NCBI RefSeq assembly: GCF_022436705.1
Contig: NZ_JAKUHT010000009.1
Location: 1 to 55,149, forward strand
Length of the DNA: 55,149 nt
Direction of reading: 5' to 3'
From: Nocardioides sp. CFH 31398
GTDB taxonomy: Bacteria; Actinomycetota; Actinomycetes; Propionibacteriales; Nocardioidaceae
The position numbers and the translations under genes were made by a program. Shown piece after piece: positions 18,795 to 27,344 of this stretch; position 1 is the first letter of the stretch, and every line of letters starts with the position of its first letter. The notes below the pieces were generated by a model that saw only the letters and a program-made list of their open reading frames with translations, was not told the origin of the DNA and did not search any database.

Positions 18795-19262
18795 TCAGGC
18801 GCGCTCGTGCCGGTCCCCGGCGAGGGCGGCCGCGAGGTCGTCCGGGTGCCGGGTCCCCAGCAACCAGTACGGCGTCGGATCGGCCGGGTCGGTGATCTCG
18901 ACCCGCACCGCCCGATGGAGGTAGGGGCGCAGCAGCAGGTGCGCGCGGGCGTCGGCCTCCACGCCGGCGGCGCGACGGGCTGCCTCGCGGTCCAGGGCGA
19001 CGGCCCGGCCGACGTGCTCGAGCTCGATGCGGGCCCGGCCGGCCTGCAGGTGCCCGTCGGTGACCGTGATCGAGGCCGAGCCGTAGGTGAGGAAGGCCGC
19101 CGCCACGAGTCCCATCACCAGTGCGGTGATCCCCCAGGCGGCGACGCCGGGCAGCGCCACGACGAGCGCGAGCCAGAACGACGCGACCATCATCGTGGCC
19201 TGGACCCACCAGCGAAGCGGGACGGTGAGCCGCTCGTGGTGGGTGGGCGGAGCGTCCTGCAC
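18795..19262 (-). CDS. DUF3093 family membrane protein
   Basis: The protein has 155 residues from GTG 19262. Two adjacent membrane helices near the N-terminus (about residues 20-62) are followed by a soluble domain ending in [20 protein letters not shown], the conserved DUF3093 C-terminal motif. The function is unknown. It is divergent from dut by 59 bases, exactly as Rv2698 relates to dut in mycobacteria, which supports the call. Confidence 0.88.
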   Translation of the reverse strand: MQDAPPTHHERLTVPLRWWVQATMMVASFWLALVVALPGVAAWGITALVMGLVAAAFLTYGSASITVTDGHLQAGRARIELEHVGRAVALDREAARRAAGVEADARAHLLLRPYLHRAVRVEITDPADPTPYWLLGTRHPDDLAAALAGDRHERA

Positions 19263-19321
19263 GCCCCCCAGCCTCCCACTGTCGCGGTCGGCGGCGGTGC
19301 CCGGGGCGTAGGTTCGCCCCC

Positions 19322-19813
19322 GTGCCCGGACCCGAGATCTTCCTGCAGCGCCTCGACCCCGGCCTCCCGCCCCCGTCGTACGCGCACCCCGGCGACGCCG
19401 GCGCCGACCTGCGGACCACCGTCGACGTCGAGCTCGCACCCGGGGAGCGCCGCCTGGTCCCCACCGGTATCGCCATCGCGCTCCCGGAGGGCTACGTCGC
19501 GCTGGTGCACCCGCGCTCGGGCCTGGCCGTGCGCCACGGGCTCTCCATCGTCAACACGCCGGGCACGGTGGACGCCGGCTACCGCGGGGAGGTCAGCGTG
19601 CTCCTGGTGAACACCGACGCCGCCGAGACCGTCGCCCTGCGGCGCGGCGACCGGATCGCCCAGCTCGTCGTCCAGCGCGTCGAGCGGGCGGTGTTCGTCG
19701 AGGCCGACGTCCTTCCCGACTCGCCCCGGGGGACCGGGGGTTACGGTTCTACCGGTGGCTTCGGCCCCCCAGCCGAGCCCGATCCCACCGACCCGAGGAG
19801 CAGCGCACCGTGA
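19322..19813 (+). CDS. dut: Deoxyuridine 5'-triphosphate nucleotidohydrolase (dUTPase)
   Basis: This 163-residue enzyme hydrolyses dUTP to dUMP and PPi. All five trimeric-dUTPase motifs are visible: [11 protein letters not shown] (I), [10 protein letters not shown] (II), [13 protein letters not shown] (III), [10 protein letters not shown] (IV) and [10 protein letters not shown] (V). GTG 19322 is the start. TAGGTT at 19309-19314 ends seven bases upstream, so a leaderless mRNA is likely. A Pro/Glu-rich tail follows motif V. It overlaps the DUF3710 gene (GTGA). Confidence 0.95.
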   Translation: MPGPEIFLQRLDPGLPPPSYAHPGDAGADLRTTVDVELAPGERRLVPTGIAIALPEGYVALVHPRSGLAVRHGLSIVNTPGTVDAGYRGEVSVLLVNTDAAETVALRRGDRIAQLVVQRVERAVFVEADVLPDSPRGTGGYGSTGGFGPPAEPDPTDPRSSAP

Positions 19814-20439
19814 GGTTCCGCCGCAAGGACAGCAGCGCGACCACGGACGAGAAGGCCGCCACCGGGACCACCGAGGCGGGCACCGACGACTCCGCCGCCG
19901 GCCCGTTCGACGTCAGCGAGGTCGACCTCAAGGGCACCGAGCGTGTCGACCTCGGCTCGCTCCTGATCGCCCCCTGGCACGGCCGCGAGGTGCGGGTGCA
20001 GGTCGACGAGAAGACGCAGGCGGTCCGCTCCGTGCTCGTCGCCGCCCCCGACGGGGCGATGGAGCTCCGGGCGTTCGCCGCCCCCCGCAACGGCGACCTG
20101 TGGTCCGAGGTGCGTCCCCAGATCGCCGAGGACCTGACCCGCCGGGGCGGGACGGCCTCGGAGCGGGAGGGCCGCTTCGGCACCGAGCTCGTCTGCCGCA
20201 TGCCGGTGAAGCGCTCGGACGGCACCGCCGCCGAGCAGCCGTCGCGGGTGATCGGCTACAACGGCGCGCGCTGGCTGCTGCGCGCCACCCTGCTGGGCAA
20301 GCCCGCCGTCGACGCGGAGGAGGCGAAGGACTGGGAGGACGCCTTCGCCACCGTGGTGGTCCGGCGCGGCACCCACGCCATGCCTGTCGGCGACCCGCTG
20401 CCGATCGTGCTCCCCGACAGCGCCCGCAGGCTGGGCTAG
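19810..20439 (+). CDS. DUF3710 family protein
   Basis: This 209-residue soluble protein has an N-terminal charged linker, then a conserved domain with [18 protein letters not shown] and DGRWL-like [15 protein letters not shown]. The C-terminal [20 protein letters not shown] is the clearest family signature. The function is unknown; the gene always follows dut in Actinobacteria (Rv2696c-like). The start overlaps the dut stop. Confidence 0.88.
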   Translation: MRFRRKDSSATTDEKAATGTTEAGTDDSAAGPFDVSEVDLKGTERVDLGSLLIAPWHGREVRVQVDEKTQAVRSVLVAAPDGAMELRAFAAPRNGDLWSEVRPQIAEDLTRRGGTASEREGRFGTELVCRMPVKRSDGTAAEQPSRVIGYNGARWLLRATLLGKPAVDAEEAKDWEDAFATVVVRRGTHAMPVGDPLPIVLPDSARRLG

Positions 20440-20443
20440 GGCC

Positions 20444-20818
20444 GTGGCTGGACGAGGACTCCCCGGGCTGCGACGCCAGAAGCAGGGCCCGACACCGGCG
20501 GCCGTCGAGCAGGGCCCGCCGCGCGCGCCCGGGTCGGGGCCCGCGCCGGTCAAGGCGTGTCCCGTCGGCAGCGCGCCCGACCGGGTCCGGGTGCGGCTGG
20601 AGGGACACCTGCGCACCGTGACGCTGCGCCCGCGGGGCGGCGTCCCCGCCCTCGAGGCGGAGCTCAGCGACGGCACCGGGACGATCGTGGTCGTCTGGCT
20701 CGGCCGACGCCACATCGCGGGCATCAGCGCCGGGCGACAGCTCGCCGTCGAGGGCCGGATCGGCCGCAACGAGAAGGCGCGGGTCATCTACAACCCCCGC
20801 TACGAGCTCCTGTCGTGA
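20444..20818 (+). CDS. OB-fold nucleic acid-binding domain protein
   Basis: The protein has 124 residues from GTG 20444, four bases after DUF3710. The C-terminal half is a RecG/tRNA-anticodon-type OB fold: VRVRLEGHLRTVTLRPRGG, ALEAELSDGTGTIVVVWLGR and LAVEGRIGRN. The first ~40 residues are Gly/Pro/Arg-rich and probably disordered. Its partner nucleic acid is unknown. The equivalent of Rv2694c sits at this position. Confidence 0.82.
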   Translation: MAGRGLPGLRRQKQGPTPAAVEQGPPRAPGSGPAPVKACPVGSAPDRVRVRLEGHLRTVTLRPRGGVPALEAELSDGTGTIVVVWLGRRHIAGISAGRQLAVEGRIGRNEKARVIYNPRYELLS

Positions 20819-21522
20819 GCGAGGCCGCGACCACCCGGACGGTCGAGCAGGTCGTCCGCGGCCAGCTCTCGACCGCCCTCGGCGGCGTCCGCGGCATGCT
20901 CGAGGCGGCCGTGCCCACGCTGGTCTTCACCGCGACCTGGCTGACGGCCCGGGACCTGCGCCTGGCGCTGATCTGCAGCGTGGGCGCCGCGCTCGTGCTG
21001 CTCGTCGTCCGTCTCGCCCAGCGCTCCTCGGTGCAGTTCGTCCTCAACGCGTTGTTCGGCATCGGCATCGGGGCGCTCTTCGTGACCCTGTCGGCGCGCT
21101 CGGGCGGCACCGAGGACGAGCAGGCGCTCGCCTACTTCCTGCCCGGCCTGATCTACAACGCCGGGTACGCCGTCCTCATGTCGCTGTCGTGCATCACCCG
21201 CTGGCCCGTCGTCGGCTTCATGGTCGGCAGCGTCACCGGCGACCCCACCGCGTGGCGCTCCGACCCCCAGGTCGTGAGGCTCTGCACGCGGCTGACCTGG
21301 CTGCTGGTGCTGCCGTGCGTCGTCCGGGTGGTCTCGCAGGGGCCCCTGTGGCTCGGTGCGAACGGCGACGTCCTGCCCGCGGAGCCGGTCATCGCCGCGC
21401 TCGGCGTGATGAAGGTCGTCCTCGGCTGGCCGCTCCAGGTCGGTGCCCTGGCGGCCATGGCCTGGGTCCTCGGCCGCAACGCCACCCCCGTCACCCCCGA
21501 GTCGGCCCGAACTACCGACTGA
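20815..21522 (+). CDS. DUF3159 family membrane protein
   Basis: The protein has 235 residues from GTG 20815, overlapping the OB-fold stop (GTGA). Six or so membrane helices are present, with family motifs ATWLTARDLRLALICSVG (near residue 45), FLPGLIYNAGY and CITRWPVVGFMVG, and a conserved TRLTWLLVLPCVVR. The function is unknown. The last residues (ESARTTD) and the stop codon are encoded by the first unit of the 32-base repeat array that follows, so its C-terminus was shaped by the repeat. Confidence 0.87.
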   Translation: MSEAATTRTVEQVVRGQLSTALGGVRGMLEAAVPTLVFTATWLTARDLRLALICSVGAALVLLVVRLAQRSSVQFVLNALFGIGIGALFVTLSARSGGTEDEQALAYFLPGLIYNAGYAVLMSLSCITRWPVVGFMVGSVTGDPTAWRSDPQVVRLCTRLTWLLVLPCVVRVVSQGPLWLGANGDVLPAEPVIAALGVMKVVLGWPLQVGALAAMAWVLGRNATPVTPESARTTD

Positions 21523-21834
21523 GGGACGCCGAGTCGGCCGGAGCTATCGGCTGGGGGACGCCGAGTCGGCCGGAGCTATCGGCTGGGGGACGCCGAGTCG
21601 GCCCGAACGCGCGGCTGGGGGACGCCGAGTCGGCCTGAACTCGCGGCTGGGGGACGCCGAGTCGGCCCGAACGCGCGGCTGGGGGACGCCGAGTCGGCCC
21701 GAACTCGCGGCTGGGGGATGCTGAGTCGGCCTGAACTCGCGGCTGGGGGACGCCGAGTCGGCCTGAACTCGCGGCTGAGGGATGCCGAGTCGGCCCGAAC
21801 TCCTGACTGGGGGACGCCGAGTCGGCCCGAGCGC
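21499..21834 (+). repeat. 32-base-period tandem array at the 3' end of the DUF3159 gene (10.5 copies)
   Basis: Units start every 32 bases at 21499, 21531, 21563, 21595, 21627, 21659, 21691, 21723, 21755, 21787 and 21819 (last partial). Each has a core GAGTCGGCCCGAACGC (variants end ACTC, GCTA or CTGAACTC) and a second half close to GCGGCTGGGGGACGCC. There are no unique spacers. The period is not a multiple of three, so it is not a coding repeat. The first unit contains the gene's stop codon. The same 16-base core, inverted, forms the array at 22141-22220. Confidence 0.9.
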
Positions 21835-21837
21835 AGG

Positions 21838-22140
21838 CAAGCCCTCGAGCCGTCAAGGGACTCCGCGTCTCCTGGCTACCGGTGCCCGAGCGCCGTGCGG
21901 CGTCGGAAGCCGACGCGGCCGCTGGGCAGGTCCCAGTGGGTGAACACGACGTCGTGCTCCGGCACGCGCAGACTGAGCCTCTCGTCGACCTCCTGGATGA
22001 GTCGGGGGACAGGTGCACGTCGACGCAGAGGAGTCGGCGGCCCGCCGCCGCCTCGCGCACCCTCGCGACGGCTCGCCCCGGATGGCCGCGACCACGACTG
22101 AACGGGCCTCCGGATCCCCACGGGGTCCAGGACATGGCGT
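21838..22140. other. 303-base region between the two arrays, possible decayed reading frame
   Basis: No convincing intact gene is visible. On the minus strand, ATG 22134 reads MSWTPWGSGGPFSRGRGHPG and continues to about LLCVDVHLSPD. Another frame then carries a plausible continuation (LIQEVDERLSLRVPEHDVVF, THWDLPSGRVGFRRR) to a stop near 21876. Joined, this could be a frameshifted remnant. I do not recognise the family. Confidence 0.3.
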
Positions 22141-22220
22141 GCGTTCGGGCCGACTCGGTGTCTGTACGGCGTGCGTTCGGGCCGACTCGGTGTCTGTACG
22201 GCGTGCGTTCGGGCCGACTC
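22141..22220 (-). repeat. Second 32-base-period array, inverted, at the 3' end of trkA (three cores)
   Basis: Read on the minus strand, the core GAGTCGGCCCGAACGC occurs at 22220-22205, 22188-22173 and 22156-22141. The cores are separated by two identical 16-base segments, ACGCCGTACAGACACC. The core equals that of the array at 21499-21834, but the intervening half is unrelated. The first core begins four bases after the trkA stop (22227-22225). Confidence 0.9.
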
Positions 22221-22224
22221 GCGT

Positions 22225-22896
22225 CTACTGGGGGTGGCGGGACGGCGCGAGCAGACGCTCGAGGTCGGCCTCGACGTCGGCGGAGGCCACGAACAGCAGC
22301 TCGTCGCCGCCCTCGATGGGCTGCTCGCCGTCCGGGGTGTAGACCTGCCCGTCGCGCAGGATCGTCACCAGCGCGCAGTTCTCGGGGAAGGGGATCAGGC
22401 CCGTCGGCGTGCCGACGTACGGCGAGTCGTCCGGCAGCGTCAGCTCGACCAGGTTGGCGTTGCCCTGGCGGAACGTGAAGAGGCGGACGATGTCGCCGAT
22501 GGCGACGGCCTCCTCGACCAGCGCCGACATGATGCGCGGGGTCGAGACGTTGACGTCGACGCCCCAGGCCTCGGTGAAGAGCCACTCGTTGTCGGGGTGG
22601 TTGACCCGGCCGACGGTGCGGGGCACCCCGAACTCGGTCTTGGCGAGCAGCGAGACGACCAAGTTGGCCTTGTCGTCGCCGGTGGCGGCGATGACCACGT
22701 CGCAGGCGTCGAGGCGGGCCTCCTCGAGCGACGACAGCTCACAGCAGTCCGCGAGCAGCCACTCGGCGTCCGGCACGCGCTCGGGCTTGATGGACACGGG
22801 TGCCTTGTCGATGAGCAGGACCTGGTGGCCGTTCTCGATCAGCTCGGCGGCCACGGAGCGTCCGACGGCGCCGGCTCCGGCGATGGCGACTCGCAT
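22225..22896 (-). CDS. trkA: TrkA-type potassium channel/transporter regulatory subunit (CeoC-like)
   Basis: This 223-residue protein has an N-terminal RCK-N Rossmann domain (MRVAIAGAGAVGRSVAAELI, glycine-rich, with acidic LLIDK ending strand 2) and a C-terminal RCK-C domain (about 140-215). It binds NAD(H) or nucleotides and gates K+ transport. It lies eight bases downstream of a second TrkA gene on the same strand; the pair mirrors ceoB/ceoC (Rv2691-Rv2692). The 3' end runs directly into the 32-base repeat array. Confidence 0.9.
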   Translation of the reverse strand: MRVAIAGAGAVGRSVAAELIENGHQVLLIDKAPVSIKPERVPDAEWLLADCCELSSLEEARLDACDVVIAATGDDKANLVVSLLAKTEFGVPRTVGRVNHPDNEWLFTEAWGVDVNVSTPRIMSALVEEAVAIGDIVRLFTFRQGNANLVELTLPDDSPYVGTPTGLIPFPENCALVTILRDGQVYTPDGEQPIEGGDELLFVASADVEADLERLLAPSRHPQ

Positions 22897-22904
22897 CGGG
22901 GTCC

Positions 22905-23576
22905 TCAGTCCTTCTCGGGTCCGCGCTCGAAGACGCGGTGGGCGTGGCCGGCGTGCTCCTCGCGGATGACGACGTGGAGCATGTCGCCCTCCTGGATGAC
23001 GGACTCGCGGGTCGGCAGGACGCCTTCGCCGAGGCGGTCGATCCAGGCGATCCGGGCGCCGGACTGCTCCTGCAGCTGCCCGGCACGGCTGCCCACCCAG
23101 GAGATCGGCGCGACGAGGTGGTCGACGCGGATCGTGCCCGACGGGTCGCGGAAGTCCGGCTCGGTGCCCGCGGGCAGCAGCCGGCGCAGGACCTGGTCGG
23201 CCGTCCACTTGACCGTCGCCACCGTCGTGATGCCGAGCCGCTGGTAGACCTCGGCGCGGCCGGGGTCGTAGATCCGGGCGACGACCTGCTCGAGGCCGAA
23301 CGTCTCGCGGGCGACGCGCGCCGCGATGATGTTCGAGTTGTCGCCGCTGGAGACGGCCGCGAAGGCGTCGGCGCGGGTGATGCCGGCCTTGGCGAGGACC
23401 TGCTGGTCGAACCCGACCCCGGTGACCTTGTCCCCGTTGAACCACGGGCCCAGGCGCCGGAAGGCGTCCGGGTCGGTGTCGATGACGGCCACCGTGTGGT
23501 CCCGGTCCTCGAGGCTGCGCGCCAGGGTCGACCCGACCCGCCCGCAACCCATGATCACGACGTGCACGGCACGCAC
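22905..23576 (-). CDS. trkA: TrkA-type potassium uptake regulatory protein (CeoB-like)
   Basis: The protein has 223 residues. The RCK-N domain has VVIMGCGRVGSTLARSL and the acidic AVIDTDPDAF. The RCK-C domain (about 140-220) includes LPTRESVIQEGDMLHVVI. I use GTG 23576; a second GTG at 23567, nearer to the first strand, is possible. It is the first gene of the trkA pair and is divergent from the KimA-like permease by 59 bases, so K+ uptake and its regulator are probably expressed from one divergent promoter region. Confidence 0.9.
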   Translation of the reverse strand: MRAVHVVIMGCGRVGSTLARSLEDRDHTVAVIDTDPDAFRRLGPWFNGDKVTGVGFDQQVLAKAGITRADAFAAVSSGDNSNIIAARVARETFGLEQVVARIYDPGRAEVYQRLGITTVATVKWTADQVLRRLLPAGTEPDFRDPSGTIRVDHLVAPISWVGSRAGQLQEQSGARIAWIDRLGEGVLPTRESVIQEGDMLHVVIREEHAGHAHRVFERGPEKD

Positions 23577-23635
23577 GCTATCCCAGGCGGCGTCCGCCCA
23601 CGGGCGAGTCCCCGCATGGCTTACCGTTGCCGATC

Positions 23636-25696
23636 GTGGGTCTCACCGACGCCTCGAAGCGGATCCTCCTCGGCCGCAAGCTGCGCAGCTCGCAGCTGGG
23701 GGAGACCCTGCTCCCCAAGCGCATCGCGCTCCCCGTGTTCGCCAGCGACGCGTTGTCGTCCGTGGCGTACGCACCCGACGAGATCTTCCTGATGCTCGCG
23801 ATCGCCGGCGCCTCGGCGTACGTGTGGTCCTGGCAGATCGCGATCGCCGTCGCGGTCGTGATGACGGCGGTCATCGCGTCGTACCGGCAGACGGTCCACG
23901 CCTACCCCTCCGGCGGCGGCGACTACGAGGTCGCGACGGTGAACCTCGGCCCCACCGCGGGGACGACGGTCGCGAGCGCGCTGCTGGTCGACTACGTGCT
24001 GACCGTGGCCGTGTCCATCAGCTCCGGGGCCCAGTACGCCGCGTCGGCGCTGCCGTTCCTCGTGGGCCACGAGGCGACCTTCGCGGTCGTCATGGTGGTC
24101 CTGCTGGCCGCCGTGAACCTGCGGGGCGTCCGCGAGTCCGGCTCGGTGTTCGCCGTCCCGACCTACGCCTTCATGGTCGCGATCCTCGGCATGTGCGCGA
24201 TCGGCGTCTTCCGGCTGCTCACCGGCACGCTGCCGCAGGCCGAGTCGGCGGACCTGATCATCGAGCCGAGGCCCGGCTTCGAGGAGCCGCTGACCGCGCT
24301 GGCGCTGGTCTTCCTGCTCGCCCGCGCCTTCTCCTCGGGGTGCGCGGCGCTGACCGGGGTCGAGGCCATCAGCAACGGCGTGCCCGCCTTCCGGCGTCCG
24401 AAGTCGGCCAACGCGGCGACCACGCTGCTCCTGCTGGGCATGATCGCGGTGACGATGATGATCTCGGTCATCGTGCTGGCCCGCGAGATGGGCGTGAAGT
24501 ACGTCGAGCCGCACGAGCTGGAGCGGCTGCGCACCGCGACCGGCGAGATGCTGCCCGAGGGCTACGACCAGAGCACGCTGATCGCGCAGATCGCCCGGGG
24601 CATCTTCGACGGCTTCCCGCCCGGCTTTTACGTCGTCGTGTCGGTGACCGGCCTGATCCTGCTGCTGGCGGCCAACACGGCGTTCAACGGGTTCCCGGTG
24701 CTCGGCTCGATCCTCGCCCAGGACGGCTTCGCGCCCCGCGCGCTCGCCTCCCGCGGCGACCGCCTCGCCTACTCCAACGGCATCGTCTTCCTCGCCGTCA
24801 TGTCGATCGTCCTGATCGTCGCCTTCGACGCCGAGGTCACCCGGCTCATCCAGCTCTACATCGTCGGTGTCTTCGTCTCGTTCAACCTCTCCCAGCTCGG
24901 GATGATCAAGCACTGGACGCGACACCTCGCCACCGAGAAGGACCCCGCGGTGCGCCGCCGGATGATGCGCTCGCGCACGATCAACACGATCGGCCTGTCG
25001 TTCACCGCGGTCGTGCTGGTCATCGTCGTCCTCACCAAGTTCACCGAGGGCGCCTGGATCACCATCCTCGCGATGGGCTTCTTCTTCTGGCTCATGCGCC
25101 GGATCCGCGGTCACTACGACGACGTCGCCCTCGAGCTCGCCGCCGACGAGTCCGACAAGGTCCTGCCGACGCGCGTGCACGCCATCGTGCTGGTCTCGAA
25201 GCTGCACAAGCCGACCCTGCGCGCCCTGGCGTTCGCGAAGGCGAGCCGGCCCAACGTCCTGGAGGCGGTGTACGTCGGCACCGACCAGGCGGCGACCAAC
25301 ACGCTGCTGAAGGAGTGGGAGGAGCGCGGCTTCGACGTCCCGCTCAAGGTGCTCTTCTCGCCGTACCGCGAGCTCGTCCGCCCCGTCGTCGAGTACGCGG
25401 TGGAGATCCGGAAGGGCAACCCGCGCGGCGTCGTGGCGGTCTACATCCCCGAGTACGTCGTGGGCCGGTGGTGGGAGCAGCTGCTGCACAACCAGACCGC
25501 GCTGCGCCTCAAGGGGCGGCTGTTGTTCGCGCCCGGCGTCATGGTCATCTCGGTGCCCTACCAGCTGCGCTCGTCGTCCATCGCGCTCGAGCGCGCCAAG
25601 CGGGACCAGGGCCGCGTCCGCGCCGGCGACGTGCGCCGCGGCCGCCTGATCGACCCCGAGAACCGGGGCCCCAGCCGACCCAGCAACACCCGGTGA
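23636..25696 (+). CDS. APC-superfamily permease, KimA-like potassium transporter
   Basis: This 686-residue protein starts at GTG 23636 (VGLTDASKRILLGRKLRSSQ). It has about twelve helices (residues 30-490) and a ~150-residue soluble C-terminal domain, as in KimA (YdaO) of B. subtilis, a c-di-AMP-inhibited H+/K+ symporter. KimA-type signatures include SDALSSVAYAPDEI near residue 40, AYPSGGGDYEVA and ANTAFNGFPVLGSILAQDGF. TACCGT at 23622-23627 ends eight bases before the start. The TrkA pair next door supports a potassium role. Gene order matches Rv2690c. Confidence 0.87.
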   Translation: MGLTDASKRILLGRKLRSSQLGETLLPKRIALPVFASDALSSVAYAPDEIFLMLAIAGASAYVWSWQIAIAVAVVMTAVIASYRQTVHAYPSGGGDYEVATVNLGPTAGTTVASALLVDYVLTVAVSISSGAQYAASALPFLVGHEATFAVVMVVLLAAVNLRGVRESGSVFAVPTYAFMVAILGMCAIGVFRLLTGTLPQAESADLIIEPRPGFEEPLTALALVFLLARAFSSGCAALTGVEAISNGVPAFRRPKSANAATTLLLLGMIAVTMMISVIVLAREMGVKYVEPHELERLRTATGEMLPEGYDQSTLIAQIARGIFDGFPPGFYVVVSVTGLILLLAANTAFNGFPVLGSILAQDGFAPRALASRGDRLAYSNGIVFLAVMSIVLIVAFDAEVTRLIQLYIVGVFVSFNLSQLGMIKHWTRHLATEKDPAVRRRMMRSRTINTIGLSFTAVVLVIVVLTKFTEGAWITILAMGFFFWLMRRIRGHYDDVALELAADESDKVLPTRVHAIVLVSKLHKPTLRALAFAKASRPNVLEAVYVGTDQAATNTLLKEWEERGFDVPLKVLFSPYRELVRPVVEYAVEIRKGNPRGVVAVYIPEYVVGRWWEQLLHNQTALRLKGRLLFAPGVMVISVPYQLRSSSIALERAKRDQGRVRAGDVRRGRLIDPENRGPSRPSNTR

Positions 25697-26895
25697 GCCG
25701 CCCCCGCCGCACGACGCCCCGCCGCGGGGACCGACGGCCCCGGCAGCGCGCCGCCCGCGGTGCCTCCGTGGTCGGACGGCGCCACGAGGTCGAGGTCGGG
25801 CCGGTGGCCCACGGTGGGCACTGTGTCGCGCGGGTGACCGTGGCCGAGGGCGAGCCGGGTCGGGTGGTGTTCGTGCGCCACGCGCTGCCCGGCGAGCGCG
25901 TCGTCGTCGAGCTGACCGAGGGCACGGAGGGCGACCGCTTCTGGCGCGGGGACGCCGTCGAGGTGCTCGAGGCCTCCCCGGACCGTGTCGAGGCGCCCTG
26001 CCCGTACGCCGGTCCCGGTCTGTGCGGCGGCTGCGACCTGCAGCACGTGGCGCTGCCGGCCCAGCGCCGGCTCAAGGCCGACGTGGTGGCCGAGCAGCTC
26101 GAGCGGCTCGCCGGTCTCGACGTGGCGGTCGTGGTGGAGAAGGTGCCCGGCGAGCCCGACGCCCCGCCCGGCCTGCGCTGGCGGACACGACAGCGCTTCG
26201 TGCCCCTGCCCGGGGGACGGCGGGGGATGCGCAAGCACCGCTCCCACGAGGTCGTCGAGGTCGACGACTGCCTCATCACTGCCCGCGACGCGAGGGAGCC
26301 GGGCCCGGCCACCCAGGGCCTCAGCGTCGTCGAGACCGTCCGCGGTCGCGGGCTGGCCGTGGCGGCGGACGGGTTCTGGCAGGTGCACCCCGGGGCGCCC
26401 GAGGCGCTGCTGTCCGCCGTCCTCGAGGCCCTCGTGCCGCAGCCGGGGGAGACCGTGCTGGACCTGTACGCCGGCGTCGGCCTGTTCGCCGCCTTCCTCG
26501 CCGAGGAGGTCGGCCCGGTCGGGCGCGTGACCGCCGTCGAGGGGGACGCCACCGCGGCCGCCCTGGCCGCCGAGAACCTCCCCGGCGTCGACGTGCTGCC
26601 CGGTGACGTGGCCGCCGTCCTCGCGGGCCCGGACGCGCCGTCGCGCGTCGACCTCGTCGTCCTCGACCCGCCCCGCACCGGTGCGCGACGGGAGGTCTGC
26701 GAGGCCGTCGCCGCCCGCGCCCCCCGCGCGGTCGCGTACGTCGCGTGCGACCCCGCGGCGCTGGCCCGCGACGTCGCGACGCTCGCCGAGCTGGGCTACC
26801 GGCTCACGTCGCTGAGGGCGTTCGACCTGTTCCCCATGACCCACCACGTCGAGTGCGTGGCCCTGCTGACGAGGACCGGCTCTGACCTCCGGTGA
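25693..26895 (+). CDS. TrmA/RlmCD-type SAM-dependent RNA (uracil-5-)methyltransferase
   Basis: The protein has 400 residues from GTG 25693, overlapping the permease stop (GTGA). It has an N-terminal TRAM domain (about 28-90), an Fe-S-type cysteine cluster (CPYAGPGLCGGCDL near 105) and a SAM-binding motif (VLDLYAGVGLF near 258). The catalytic Cys lies in AYVACDPAALARDV and the base Glu in HHVECVALL. Members make m5U in tRNA or 23S rRNA; the target base cannot be decided from sequence. A basic N-terminal tail (SRPRRTTPRRGDRRPRQR) probably aids RNA binding. It matches Rv2689c by position. Confidence 0.88.
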   Translation: MSRPRRTTPRRGDRRPRQRAARGASVVGRRHEVEVGPVAHGGHCVARVTVAEGEPGRVVFVRHALPGERVVVELTEGTEGDRFWRGDAVEVLEASPDRVEAPCPYAGPGLCGGCDLQHVALPAQRRLKADVVAEQLERLAGLDVAVVVEKVPGEPDAPPGLRWRTRQRFVPLPGGRRGMRKHRSHEVVEVDDCLITARDAREPGPATQGLSVVETVRGRGLAVAADGFWQVHPGAPEALLSAVLEALVPQPGETVLDLYAGVGLFAAFLAEEVGPVGRVTAVEGDATAAALAAENLPGVDVLPGDVAAVLAGPDAPSRVDLVVLDPPRTGARREVCEAVAARAPRAVAYVACDPAALARDVATLAELGYRLTSLRAFDLFPMTHHVECVALLTRTGSDLR

Positions 26896-27231
26896 GGCGA
26901 CTGGTCGTCTCGGTGCCGAACCCCGGGATCCGGCCTCGGGGCTCACACGGGGCTCACACGGGGCTCACGGTGAGACCGCGGTGATGGCCGGCGCGCGACG
27001 TCGACGCCCCTGACCCGCTGCTCCTCCGAGGTCGGTACGCCGCCGACCCGGAGACGACCCAGGAGGACTGCGCGGCCGGGTTCGACCCACCGTCAGCGTC
27101 CCGACGTCGGTCCCGGCACTCCAGGGCGGCGCGGGCGCCGCGGACGCCCGCGCGGGCTCCTCCGACGTTGGTGGCGCCGCTCCCCGCACACCCGCGCGGA
27201 CGACACCCGTGGGCACGGACCGGTCCGGTGC
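26896..27231. other. Intergenic region with a three-copy 11-base repeat
   Basis: There is no gene. GGGGCTCACAC is repeated in tandem at 26938-26948, 26949-26959 and 26960-26970 (last copy ends GG). The palindrome CGGACCGGTCCG precedes the thiamine promoter. Nothing else is recognised. Confidence 0.6.
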
Positions 27232-27237
27232 TAGTGT
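27232..27237 (+). promoter_or_regulatory. Probable -10 element of the thiamine operon
   Basis: TAGTGT lies about seven bases before the predicted 5' end of the TPP riboswitch, in the position expected for a -10 hexamer. Confidence 0.5.
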
Positions 27238-27243
27238 CCTCAG

Positions 27244-27340
27244 CATCCACACGGGAGCCCGATGCATCGGGCTGAGATGGGGCTGAAGCCGCCCTGACCG
27301 TCGAACCTGCTCCGGGTCATGCCGGCGAAGGAAGTGAGAT
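27244..27340 (+). ncRNA. TPP riboswitch (THI element)
   Basis: The conserved core is clear: GGGCTGAGAT, then GGGGCTGAAGCCGCCCTGACC, GAACCTG, CCGGGTCATGCC, and CGAAGGAAGTGAG at the 3' side (given here in pieces). It binds thiamine pyrophosphate. The GTG of the first gene (27345) lies only ~5 bases after the aptamer, and the conserved AAGGAAG (27328-27334) inside the aptamer serves as the Shine-Dalgarno sequence. Ligand binding would therefore directly hide the ribosome site. It controls the whole thiE'-thiO-thiS-thiG-tenI-thiC operon. Confidence 0.93.
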
Positions 27341-27344
27341 CGAC

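Noticed and set aside
21499..22220. CRISPR array
   Set aside because: Repeats abut each other without unique spacers, units vary, and no cas gene is near.
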